Source: Gaeumannomyces sp. JS-464 (lineage: Eukaryota; Ascomycota; Sordariomycetes; Magnaporthales; Magnaporthaceae). Taken from it: a stretch of 64,000 bases of DNA. This document shows, piece after piece, positions 23,478-34,032 of this stretch (positions are counted from its first letter, which is position 1; each line of letters opens with the position of its first letter). The position numbers and the translations under genes were made by a program. The stretch lies in contig NGZR01000007.1 in NCBI GenBank assembly GCA_002197995.1, positions 2,624,399 through 2,688,398 on the forward strand, read 5' to 3'. The notes beneath the pieces are model-generated. The model saw only the letters and a program-made list of their open reading frames with translations, ran no database searches and was not told the DNA's origin.

Positions 23478-24580
23478 ATGGGCCTTGATAGGTATTCGTA
23501 CACGCCGCTGCAGCCGGAGGCCAGGCCAGGCAGGTTCCCTCGAAGACAGGTCTTGACGATGCTGTCCATACTGGCGTCGCTGACCGTAATATGGCTGATG
23601 GCCGGTGACATGTCGTCGTCGCTGGATCTGGCGAGTAACACACCAAGACCCCTTTACCACACTTTTTTTTTTGAACTTGTTGGCGGCTAATGCTGGATCA
23701 ACTGGAGGGAATCCAGGACTGGGATGGTGATACCACACAAGACACCTCCGCCGCCGCCACCAGAAACGCAACGACGCAGCCGCCGAAGCGGCCCGAGTTC
23801 CCGTCTGGGGCGGCCGTCATCGTCGAGACGCGCACGACGCCGAACCTGGTGCCGCTGATGCTGCACTTCTCGTCGACGCTGGGCCCGGCTGGCCGGTGGT
23901 GCTCTTCACGCCGGCGTCGTCGTGGACCCCGCCGCCCAGCGCGGCGCTGCACCGGGCGCTGGCCGAAGGGCGGATCCGGATCCGGCACCTGCCGCGCAAC
24001 GTGACGGGGTTCGCGACCCACAACTCGGTCTCGCTCTTCCTGGCCGGCGAGGCTGTGGGGCCAGCTGGCGACGCGCCAGGGTGTTGCTGTTCCAGACGGA
24101 CAGCGTGATATGTGCCAACGCCAACAGACCGTCGACGACTTTGCGGGCTGGGACCTGTCGGGCGCCCATCGCGCCGCGCTGGGGCAGGGGCTACAACGGC
24201 GGCCTGAGCCTGAGGAACCCGCGCCTGATGCGCGACATTGCGCGCGCGCACGGCGACGAGTTCCAGAGGGCCAACGTGCTGCCCAACAGGGACCTGCCCA
24301 GCCACGAAAAGTTCGAGGACCAGTGGTTCTACAGCAAGGCGGCTGAGATGGGCGCGAGGCTGCCGACCCCGGAGTGGCGAGGGAGTTTGCGGTCGAGACG
24401 GTCTACTTTGAGCGGCCGCTTGGGTTCCACCAGCCGGCGAGGTGGCAGAAGGACCGGATGGAGGAGATCATGACGTGGTGTCCCGAGGTGGCGATGCTGG
24501 AAGGCAGGCCAAGTTTGGGAGCTGAGGTTGTTTTGTGGTTAATATCCGCCCCTTTTTATCTTGTTTTGTCTTTACACTAG
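23478..24580 (+). CDS. DUF5672-type (glycosyltransferase-like) type II membrane protein, frame broken
   Basis: The start at 23478 gives a short basic N-terminus followed by one membrane span (VLTMLSILASLTVIWLMAG), as expected for a Golgi or secretory-pathway type II protein. A Pro/Thr stem leads into the domain: AAVIVETRTTPNLVPLMLHF, LHRALAEGRIRIRHLPRNV, VLLFQTDSVICANA, the family hallmark RGYNGGLSLRNPRLM, then NRDLPSHEKFEDQWFYSKAA, FAVETVYFERPLGFHQPARW and WCPEVAMLEGRP. The NGGLSLRN and EDQWF motifs are typical of DUF5672, a family thought to be glycosyltransferase-related. Frame changes fall between 23630 and 23700, near 23892, near 24062-24090, near 24130, near 24160 and near 24378. The exact C-terminus is uncertain: the reading frame runs to 24580, but family similarity ends near 24520. 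Pseudogene and sequencing error are both possible. Confidence 0.75.
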
Positions 24581-25036
24581 TACTAATACCAGCAGATATT
24601 GTTTTTGACTCCTAACCAGTAGCCCGAGAGGAAACCAGGGGCAGTCAAGACTCGGGGACCAAGATGTTTCCTCATGCGGCACCCGCGCCCTGCCCCGACA
24701 ATGTCGACGTCGAGACCCGCAGTCGCGCAATCACTAGTGCGGACCCCGCAGGAACCTGCTTGGGCGAACCCGGGGTCTCTAAGGCCTGTAAATGCAACCT
24801 GTGGCCCTGGGTATCTGCCTCGACAATGTTGCGCCAGCCCTTATCATGCCGAGATGCCAAGCCGGGACGGGCCGCTGGAGGCGGGTAGAGGAAGACGGGC
24901 AATTATGACTGCGACAATGCCATCCATTGCGCAGTATTTGAAGGAGGTCGGGCGGCCACCGGGAATTTGCTAGATACCAGACCTGATCTCCGCGCCTCGG
25001 CCCTTCTTCTCGCAGCCCCTCGTCGCAGCCGACAGA

Positions 25037-26639
25037 ATGGGCCTCCACATCCCGCCCCAAAACCCGCCGCCGCCGACGACCAGCATGCCAAGTCGGCGTC
25101 CCTGACCGAAGAGGCCGACGTGGCGGGCGGCCAGGTGAACGAGCCGGTCGAGGGAGTGTTTGTGCACGACGGGCGATGTCCCCTACTTCCGCAGCGCGCG
25201 CAACGTGCTCGTCTTCAAGCTCGACGTCGTGCTGCTGGCCTGGATGTCCCTGGCCGCATCATGAGGAGATGGACCAGCGGCCACGACGCAAGCCTACGTC
25301 TCGGGCATGCGGGAAGCGCTGCAGCTGCGCGGCAACGAGCTGGTCGAGTTCAACACGTACTTTTCCATCGGTTACGCGCTGGGGCTGGTTGCGGGCAGCT
25401 GATCCAGACCAGGGTGAGTACTCCGGCTATGTAGCCATGATACCACATGCCACATGCGACTACACACGCCTCCACGTTCGCCCCTCCATCTTCCTGCCGA
25501 TGTGCGAAACTCCGGGGCATGCTTGTGCTCTTCACTTACATGGCGCCCACACGCCCACAATCATCTTCGGCCTCCGCTTCTTCCTGGGGCTCTTCTGTCC
25601 GCGCTTCTGGCCCTCGGTCGTCGCCCTCATCTTCAACTGGTACATGCCCGCCGAGCTCGCCCTGCGCGTCGCCTGCTTTACCGTCTGCGACGTCGCCGGC
25701 GCCATGTTCCTCGGCGCCCTGCAGGCCGCCCTGTACCGCGACATGGACGGCGTCCACGACCTTCCGGCTGGCAGTGGCTCTTTAATCGTCTCGGGCGCCG
25801 TCACCCGTCGGCCAGGGCCTGCTCGCCTTTGTGACAGTGCCGGACTCGCCCAAGACGACGCGCGCGCTGTGGCTGACGGCCACCGAGAGGCGCCTGGCCC
25901 GCGCGCGCATGGCCGAGTTTCGGCGTCGCCACCCAGAAGCGCATCCCGGCGTCGGTGCTGCGCCGCAAGCTGCGGCAGCTGATCGCCCACCACGTCACCT
26001 GCCTCTTCCTGCTCGCTTTCGCCTTCAGCGCCTGGGCCCACCGCGCCAACTCGTACTTTGTGCTGTACCTCGAAACCATCCGCGACGCGGCCACGGGGCG
26101 CCGCGTCTACGACACGTACCACGTCAACATTCTGCCCCTGGGCGGCTACGCGCTGCAGATCGTGACTAATCTGGTGCTCAGCCACTCTCGGACCGCTTCC
26201 GCTGGCGCTGGCAGATCAGCGTGCTGTCCGCCGCCGCCCACGGCGCCTGCCTGGCCGTGCTGTGCGGCCGGGCGGCCGACGACCGCGCCGTGCTGGCCTT
26301 TTACTTCTTGACCTTTGCCACCAACGCCGGCGGCCCGTCGCTGATGGCCTGGTTCGCCGAGATCTGCGCCGCGAGCCCGAGGCGCGGTCCATCATCGTGG
26401 CCATGACCGTCACCGTTGTCTATGTCGGACATGCCACGATCCCCCTGCGCGCGTTCCGTGTTGCTGATGCGCCGCGGTATCCTGTCGGCTTCCCGCTGGC
26501 CACGGCGTTTACGGCGGCCACCATTCTCGTGCGGCTCGGCATGCTGCTGTGGGATAGGCGGCACGCCGACATGGCCGAGACTGGGTATGCCGGCGCTGCC
26601 GTGGAGGCGTCGCCTGTGGAGGCTGACGAGGAGAAGTAG
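25037..26639 (+). CDS. MFS transporter, anion:cation symporter type (pantothenate/allantoate-permease-like), frame broken
   Basis: A twelve-span plasma-membrane transporter for a small organic anion; the exact substrate cannot be read from sequence. The start at 25037 (MGLHIPPQNPPPP) is followed by a hydrophilic N-tail. Recognisable pieces in order are: the span around KLDVVLLAWMSL, NTYFSIGYALGLVAGQLIQT, intron 25414 to about 25475, GLRFFLGLFESAFWPSVVAL (a residue pair there is restored by a shift), IFNWYMPAELALRVACF, VSGAVTVGQGLLAFVTVPDS, LIAHHVTCLFLLAFAFSAWA, LPLGGYALQIVTNLVL, ATNAGGPSLMAWFAEI and FPLATAFTAATILVRLGMLL. It ends VEADEEK at 26639. This is the pattern of Liz1/Fen2/Dal5-like fungal permeases. 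At least six one- or two-base losses interrupt it. The intron lacks its AG acceptor (…CTCCAC|GTTCGC), as if AG were deleted. Confidence 0.8.
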
Positions 26640-26923
26640 AAGGCCTGACGGGGGGGTGTGGGGTTGAAATGCAGAGAATCCGTTCGGGGAGTGGCTGGTT
26701 GTATTTTGGAGTGCTTGTGCATGTTAATCCTTTCCCCAGCCGGCCGGATTGCATCGCTGTTTTGCAATTGGTGATGGAGGGGACATGGTCTTGTATCCAA
26801 GTAAGCGCGAGCAGCGAGCTAGATCTACAATGCCTGGCCTAGGCCTCCGCCTAATTCCCTTCTCTCTCCCTCGACCAACTCAAGGCTTTCCACGCTTGAT
26901 CTGATAACCCGTCGTTATCCAGC

Positions 26924-28440
26924 CTGTCCCCGGCTTCAACGGGCATCGCCTCGAAATCGTCCACCTTGCTGCACATCTGGAGGCCCAAAAGTACCTCCTG
27001 GCCGCCCTTCACGTGTCAATGGGCGGCTTCGTCAACAGGTATGGCCTTACCAGCCACCACCTCCTCGAACGTTGCATCTAACATCCAATCCACAGGTACG
27101 ACGCCGACTCCGTCGCCACCATCACTGGCATGGCGTCCTTCCAGGCCTCTATCGGCTTGCTGTCTCCCATCATGCGCAGCTGGACCATTTCGTCGCTCCT
27201 CCTCGCCGGCGTCGTGCCCTCGCTCTTTGCCGCTGTCCTGGCCGACGTTTACGGCCACCTGCGCATCGCGCTCGTTGGCGCCGTCTGCCTCGCCGCTGGT
27301 GTCGCCTTGAGGCCACCGCCACCAACCTGTCCATGATCCGGTTTGGCCGTATTATGGTCGGCCTCGGCCAGGGGCTGTATTAGGGCAGCCTCCATGTCTG
27401 CCTGACCGAGATCGCCCCTCCACCCATCGCCACCGCCTCGTCGCCATGTCGCAGGCCGTGGTAACTCTGGGCTTGTGCGCGGGCTACTTACCTGCTATCC
27501 CACACCATCAACGGGCATCCAGGCCGTTTGTGGCGCGCTCCTGGCGCTTGCGTGCTGCCTGCTGCCCGAGTCGCCGCGCCGGCTGCTCATCAAGGGCCGT
27601 GCTCGTGAAGCCAAGGTGAACATACAGAGGCTGGACTTCGCGCCCGACGAGGTCAGGCACGAGATTGGCGTCGTCGCCGCTGCGCCGACCCTCTTCGCCG
27701 AGGCCGGGCTCCCTGCCTCGACAGTCTCCTTCATTGCATATGGAGTCCTCGGCATTCTTCTGTTTGTCATCTCTGTCCTGGCGTTCCTGGTAGCCGACCA
27801 CTTCGGCCGCCGCACGCTTGTTTCCGTCGGCGGCGTCGTCCAGGCATCGTGCATGGCCGCCATGGCCTCCACGTTCGCCAGCGGCGCACCGGCAGCAGCG
27901 GGCCTGGAGGCTGGTCTGTTGTTGTGCGATGGTGGTGTACGCGCGCCACTTGGGGCATCGTCGGCGAGATATAGCGAAATCCAGCCGGCGCAGGCTCGGG
28001 CTACGGCCACCGCGTTGGCGCAGGCTGCTCAGTTTGTACGTCTATGGACTCCCACGCAACCTCCCCCGCTGTGAATTAAAGGTGACATGGAGTCGTGCCC
28101 GACAGTTTTCCAACTGGCTGTTCGCTTTCGTTAACCCTATTTTCCTCGCCCAGCTACAGCAGGGCCCTTCTTTCTGTTTACGGTCGTGACGGTTGCGACG
28201 CGTCGTCCTCGTGCTCTATTGCCCGAGACCAGGGCAAGTCTCTCGAGTCCATCTAGGATGTTTTTAATCCCCCTGTTAAAGATTTTGCTCAGAAGCACTG
28301 GTCACAGGGCTTCCGTCGCCGCCGACCTGGTCGTGAATCAAGCGACCGTGAGCATGCCCGCATCTCGCAACCTGCTGCTGTGGAGCTCCACTGAAGACAA
28401 GCTTGACGAAGCAAACGGGGACAGAGATGTCGCGTACTAA
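26924..28440 (+). pseudogene. decayed MFS sugar porter
   Basis: Sugar-porter family remnants in order: GHRLEIVHLAAHLEAQKYLL, MGGFVNR, an intron at 27039-27095 (CATCTAAC branch, CCACAG), YDADSVATITGMASFQASIG, VVPSLFAAVLADVYGHLRIA, NLSMIRFGRIMVGLGQGLY, LLPESPRRLLIKGRAREAK, LPASTVSFIAYGVLGILLFV, VADHFGRRTLVSVGGVVQ, a second intron from about 28036 to 28109, then FSNWLFAFVNPIFLA and the tail CPETRGKSLESI followed by an in-frame TAG. The segment between the PESPRR motif and transmembrane span 7 is far shorter than in normal porters, so an internal stretch seems to be missing. The TAG at about 28255 replaces an expected CAG. No credible start codon is found. With an internal deletion, a stop and several frame changes, this is more likely a true pseudogene than the neighbours are. 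Confidence 0.75.
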
Positions 28441-28777
28441 AAAAGCTGTGGATTAAATCATAAGCCGCCTAACCGTTCAAAAATCCAGGGATAATTGGTC
28501 CGAGGCCAACCCTTATGTCCATATCGCTGGATGGAAGCGGAAATAAGAAAAGACCACCAGGTCTGGAGCCAGTGGAGATCGAGATCCAGGAAATAGGGCC
28601 GATTTATTCAGCTTAACTCCGAGCGGCGAATGGCAACGTCCATTTAGCTTCCCCATTGCTGGCCTCGAATCGAGCCGCTGTGAGATACAAAAGCCCACAC
28701 GCCCGCTCTCAAAAACCATCTGAAAGAACTGCTCGTTAGATAGTTAATCCCGAGTTTCAAATTTCCTCGAGCCCAAT

Positions 28778-29807
28778 ATGTCTCCTACAAAGACCATTGC
28801 CATCGTCGCCGCGACGGGAAACCAAGGGTCTTCCGTGGCCAAGACCTTCCTCGCCACCCCTGGCTGGCATGTCCGGTGTTTGACACGGGACCCAGCCTCC
28901 TCCAAAGCGTCTGAACTCGCAGCCCTGGGAGCCGAGATGGTGCAAGCAGACCTTGGCGACCCTGCCTCGCTCTCCCGCGCTTTCCAAGGGGCACACGCCA
29001 TCTTCGTCAACACCGACTTCTGGGCCCCTACCTGGCCTCCCTCGGCGTGTCGTCATTCGAGGAGGCGTGGAAGGCGTCCTGTGCCTCCGCCAACGCCTCG
29101 GACGAAGCCCGCAAGCAGGGCTTCGACACAGAGGTGCTCCACGGCCGAAACGCAGCCGACGCAGCTGCCGCGGTGCCCACGCTCGAGCGGTTCGTCTACT
29201 CGGCCTTGCCGCCCATGAAGGCCGCGTCCGGCGGCAAGTACCCTCACTGTCTGCACTGGGAGGGGAAGGCCGCCATTGTGGACTACATCCTGGGCTCGGA
29301 CGCGGAGCCGCTGCGGTCCCTCGCGGTCAAGACGTCCCTCGTATACCTGGCAGCGTACAACACAAACGCCTTCCTCATGCCCAAATCCAGCGCCGACAGG
29401 CCCGGCGAGTACTCACTCATGGCGCCGTGTGGTCGAGACATGCGGCTCCCCATTGTCGACCCGGCCAGATCGACTGGTCCGTTTGTGCGCGCACTGGTCG
29501 AGCACGAGGAGCCCGGCACGAAGCTCTTCGCTTACGACAGAGACAGCGACCTGACGATCGGCGAGGCCATGGACGTCTGGTGCCGCGTCACGGGGAAAAC
29601 GTCGACGTTTGTGGGGGTGACGGAGGAGGAGATGCACGTGCTTACGGGCCTGCCGTACGAGGTACTGGACGGGCCGGCGCACATTGGGGAGTTTGGCTAT
29701 ATGGCGGGGTCTCGGGTGTCATAGAGCCCCGGCAGCTCAAGGTGCCGGTCGAGACGCGCAGCTACGAGGAGTTTCTCCGGGAGCGGCCTGTGGAGGAGTT
29801 ACTGTAA
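28778..29807 (+). CDS. NmrA-like / atypical short-chain dehydrogenase family protein, frame broken
   Basis: Starts MSPTKTIAIVAATGNQGSSV at 28778. The GxxGxxG-type dinucleotide-binding motif (ATGNQGSSVAKTFL) is at residues 12-25. The NmrA-like pattern continues with WHVRCLTRDPASSKASELAA, GAEMVQADLGDPASLSRAFQ and GAHAIFVNTDFW. After a one-base shift near 29025 come GRNAADAAAAVPTLERFVYS, LPPMKAASGGKYPHCLHWEG and KAAIVDYILGS. Further on are DPARSTGPFVRALVEHEEPG, LTIGEAMDVWCRVTGKTSTF and, after another shift near 29715, GVIEPRQLKVPVETRSYEEF ending RPVEELL. Members bind NAD(P) and act as redox sensors (NmrA in nitrogen repression) or reductases; the role here is unknown. It sits between the decayed sugar porter and the nicotinate-permease-like gene, on the same strand. 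Confidence 0.82.
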
Positions 29808-31861
29808 CTTTTACAAAAGCGCCAACTGCTTAGAGAGTCTGGACTAGCCTGGGGCGTCTATTGGGTATGCTGAGAAGTCCACATTCGTAGTCCTTTCTAC
29901 TTAGTGGCCTTCAAGATCGCATAGCTAATCTTCCAACTTGCTGGCTGGGATCTGCCTGGTTTAAGCCACGAACATCCCCGAGTACGGCTGTCTTCAAGGC
30001 TTTGGACGCATTTTTAGCTGGGTTATCCGTACGTATCTAGGTAGTGCAATTCCATGTGTGTGTTAGCCAGCCGTGTTCGCTTCGGAAGTTTTTGGGTTGG
30101 ACGGCTGCGTGCCACCGCTCGAACGATCTGTCAATTGATTGAGTTTGGAGTTGGCTGTGAATACAGCAACTGCATAATCCAAACAAAAAAAACCCAACTG
30201 GCTTTTTGTTCTAGGCGCACCCATATCTGGCAGGTCTGGCAGGTCGTTGAGAGGACGGGCACACGTGACTGCCACGTGACGGCTGTCCAGCCGACGCCAA
30301 TTTTGGCTGACTCGATCGCCACGAGTTTCCAGAAACCCCGTCGTCATCTGTCGATCTTCCTGCCAGCGGCTGCATCGCACCAAGCTTCCTCCCATAGCCC
30401 TCTCCTCGAGACCCTCGCTCCCCGCAGCCCACCTCTGCCTCGGCGAGTAGCCATCTCCGGCTCCGAGACTCTGGACCCAGTTGTCCCTCCTTGGACCCCT
30501 CACCGCCCTCGCGGATCCAGGGTGACCCTCCTCCCTCCCACATGAACCCCAAGGCCACATGGGCAGGAACACACGCAGGGGAAAGGCAGGGCAGGGCAGG
30601 CCCGCGTCTTCGGAATCCGGCCGGCCGGGTTGAGGGAAGGGAGAAGGCCCAAACCCGACTGCTAGGATCATGGGCTTCCAGCACCTGGACCATGGCGGAT
30701 TCCCGTCGGCCGCGGAAAAGCGCATCCCAGCCTGGCCAATTCCCCTGCTGCCTCTGTCTGATGGCTGCTCCCAAGACCGCCGCACCCGGGTCCGGCCACC
30801 CCAAGCGCCTTCCAAGCCGCCAGGCGGCGATGCTAAACGGGCTTGTGATGCCACCGTCCACGTGTGCTACACGTGTGGCCTACCTCAGCGACGAATTCCA
30901 GGCTGTCCTTTTGCCCGACAAGCTGCGCCGGACAAGCCCTTGGCCGCGGCGGGATGTGTGCGTTGGATCTCTTGCGACGTCCAGGCGAACCAGCATGCCA
31001 GCTTGGCCAGCTTGGCTTGGAAATGGGGGCGATGGCTGTCACTCTCCGGCGCGGCTGGCCAAGGCCCGACGGTGTGTCGGCGCCGGCGAATGAGGGCCGC
31101 CAGCGGCTCGTATGACGCGCCTGGGCGTTCTCGGCGACCCGTATTGGACGTGCCTCTCGTCTGTCTGCTGCCATCTGCCTGTGGCCCTGCCCTCGATCGC
31201 ACTCTCGATCCTGTCCTCTGCTGGGCCCAGTGGACCCAGGCGGTGGACCGCGTCTGCTGTACCCTCCGGCGTCGCGCCCTCCCTCCTTTTCCTTCCTTGC
31301 CTGCCTCCCTCCCTCCATCACTCACACTTTTTCTGTGTCAGTGTGCCCCAAGGCAAAGGCTCCGGTTGATGGCTGAAATGCTTCAGTCTCCACCAAGACG
31401 CTGGCCTCCATTTGCCCGGCACCTTCCAGCGGCCCGCCAAGTCGCCAAGCGTGGACCGTTGACCCCTTTTTCGGCTCTCCGTGGTGGCAGATGGGCAAAT
31501 GGGTCTTGCAAAATGGGCCATAATCTGTAATCCTCGAGAGAACCAGATTTGCGAGCCGTGGTGACGGTTCGCCTCCGCGCCGCTGCTGGATAAAAAGCTC
31601 GTTCCCCCTCCCTTGCCGTCCCAGCGGGCCCGACTTTGCTCTCTCCCAGCCAGCTTTGCAGTCTACCACATCTTTCCCCATCTCGGTAGCTGGTGCCCAG
31701 TCAATCCTTGCTGTGTTGGTTGTGTTTCTTTTTGGCTCTGCGGGCGAGACTCGTCCTCATCTTCCCCTTTGCCCTTTACTTTGTTTTATTTTACCTCCCC
31801 TGCCCCTGCTACTTCTCTTCTCCCATAACCTACATGCACACGCAAGAAACAAATTCCAGAC
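29808..31861. promoter_or_regulatory. 2-kb intergenic region upstream of the nicotinate-permease-like gene
   Basis: No gene supported, though GC-rich open frames exceed 200 codons on both strands (30.06-30.86 and 30.67-31.53 kb). They overlap each other and show no domain. Two CACGTGAC boxes lie close together at about 30261-30280 and could bind bHLH factors. A GATAAAAAG element is near 31588. Pyrimidine-rich stretches (31.26-31.32 and 31.8 kb) precede the start of the transporter gene. Confidence 0.45.
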
Positions 31862-33552
31862 ATGGCCGAGGACAAAAGTGTCGACAACGGGCTCCCCGTT
31901 AACCACCAGGATGACAAGAAGGACTCGTCGCGCAACGACTCGGACGGAATGTCGCCCTATGTCGAGCGCCTGGAACGAGCGCCGCCCGGCTACGGCGAGG
32001 TTCTCGTCGACAAAGAGAGGGAAAAGCACATCACCAAAAAGCTCGACAAGCGCATCGTGCCCATGGTGATGTGGGTGTACTTGATGAACATGATGGACCG
32101 AGGTGAGACCTGCCTGCCCTGCCCTGCTGCCGCCGTTGCTATTGTCGTAGCGGGGAAGCTGACATCTTGAAGTCAACATTGGCAATGCCCGTTTGTTCGG
32201 TCTGGAGCAAGAGCTCGGTCTGACCGGCGGTCAGTTCCAGCTGGCCGTGTCGGTGCTCTTCATCACATACTGCGTAAGATTTACGCCTTGGAGCCTAGCA
32301 GGAGAGGGGAGCGCAGCGGAGAAAGTCTGGCGCTAATGATGGAGCGTTCCTTCGACTGTAGTTGTTTGAGGCCCCTCAAACATGACCATCAAGAAGCTGC
32401 AACCCGCCTACTACCTGACCGGCCTCACCATCGTTTGGGGGTTCATCGCCACTCTCTCGGCCTTCGTCCAGAACTTTGCTGGTCTCGTCGCCTGCCGTCT
32501 TCTGCTCGGTCTGTTCGCGGCCGGCTTTTTCCCTGGCGTCGTGCTTTACCTGAGCATGTTCTACGGTCGCCGCAGCCTGGCGTTGCGAATCGCCGTCTTC
32601 TACGGCACCGCCGCCCTATCCGGTGCCGCTGGCGGTTTTGTGGCCTACGGCATCAGCTTTATCGATGGCGCCCAGGGATGGCGCGCGTGGCGTTGGATCA
32701 TTTTCATCAACGGTCTGCCTACCATTGTTACCGGCTTGGTCATCCCTTTCGTCCTGCCCAACAGCCCTGAGACGGCCAAATTTCTGGACGAAAGCGAGAA
32801 GCGCGACCTGGTGCTTATCCACGAGCAGCAGGTCGGCCGCGCCCCTAACCTGAGGAACATGGTCAAGGGCGACGTCATTGACGGCCTTAAGGATTGGACC
32901 ACCTGGGCCTACTGCTTCGCCCTCTTCCCCCAGCTCGTCATGCTGTACAGCTTTGTCGTGTTCCTGCCAACCATTATCCGCGCCTTCGGCACCTGGTCCG
33001 ACGCCGAGGTCCAGGCCCTAACGATCCCGCCCTACATCTTCGGGGCCATCGTCTACGTCATCTGCGCGCACCTGAGCGACAAGACCCAGCGCCGCGGCTA
33101 CTTCGTCATGGGCGCCATCGTGTCGGCCATGGTCGGCTACGGCATGCTGCTGTCGCACGCCGGTCCCGGCGTCAGCTACACGGGCTGCTTCTTTGTGACG
33201 GTCGGCATCTTCCTGTCAGCCGGTGTGTCGTTCGCCTGGATGCCGACCAACAACCCTCGCTACGGCAAGCGCGCCATCTCGACGGCCTGCACTTGACCAT
33301 CGGCAACTCCTCCGGCGTGGTTTCGCCTTTCCTCTTCACGCCCGACGAGAACGACCGCTTCACCCCGGCTATGCCGCCAGCATAGGCGTGCTGTGCGTCT
33401 CCCTCATTCTCAATGTTATCCTCCACCTCCATTTCAAGCGTCAGAACAAGCTGCGCGACCAGGGCAAGCAGGACCACCTCATGGAGGGCAAGACCCAGCT
33501 CGAGATCGAGGCCATGGGCGAGAAGAGCCCCCTTTTCCGGTTCGCCACTTGA
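31862..33552 (+). CDS. MFS transporter, high-affinity nicotinate-permease-like (TNA1-type)
   Basis: Twelve-span plasma-membrane permease of the anion:cation symporter family. Three exons: 31862-32102, 32173-32273 and 32362-33552; introns 32103-32172 and 32274-32361. The acidic N-tail leads to LDKRIVPMVMWVYLMNMMDR and VNIGNARLFGLEQELGLTGG. Further signatures are QFQLAVSVLFITY, RLLLGLFAAGFFPGVVLYLS, MFYGRRSLALRIAVFYGTAA, WRWIIFINGLPTIVTGLVIP, TIPPYIFGAIVYVICAHLSD, SAGVSFAWMPTNNPRYGKRA and LTIGNSSGVVSPFLF. The last helix and tail are VLCVSLILNVILHLHFKRQN with KSPLFRFAT at the end. The order and spacing match Tna1-like and related fungal permeases; nicotinate is the best guess, not proven. Three one-base losses are needed, at about 32376, 33287 and 33366, all in C-rich runs. 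Confidence 0.85.
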
Positions 33553-34032
33553 TGGGGTGCCTGGAACGTCGACCGAGAAGTGAAATGTCTTCCGGATTTG
33601 TTTCAAGCGGTGCCTACGTGGCAAATGTCCACTGTCAAATATTTCGGCAACATGGTGTGCTTCTTTTTTCGTTTGCCGGTTTGGGTTGCCTCGTGGAACC
33701 GAATGCTAGCCACCGTCGTTTCCAATGCTCTCCTTGAGGGTTCGGCCATGTACTTAGAAAGACACCGAGCAAAAAACACCTTTTGTTCTGTTCCCATTGG
33801 CGCATTTAATCCTCCACCCGCTGTGGATGTCTTGCATCTTCTGTTCGCATCTCTAACAAGGGCCCGTGGGGAAGCGGGGCAGAGCAGCCTCAAGATCCCT
33901 CCCCTTATCCACCCCCACCACCATCCCCGCCCTCGATGCCTTCCTCGAGTTAATCACGACGCAGCTTCAGTAAAAGTCAAATTTGGAAAGTATATTGAAG
34001 GATGCCATGGTTAAAACGTAGCGGTGGGTCAG
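33553..34032. other. intergenic region before the TPR/TIR gene
   Basis: No gene seen. It should carry the 3' end of the transporter and the promoter of the next gene. A minus-strand open frame at 33603-33893 lacks features. Confidence 0.4.

Noticed and set aside
30063..30861. Overlapping minus-strand open frames of 263 and 216 codons
   Set aside because: No domain, no splice logic and equal-length frames on the opposite strand; typical of GC-rich non-coding DNA.
30670..31530. 286-codon plus-strand open frame
   Set aside because: Composition is that of translated pyrimidine-rich promoter DNA; it overlaps other long frames and has no recognisable motif.
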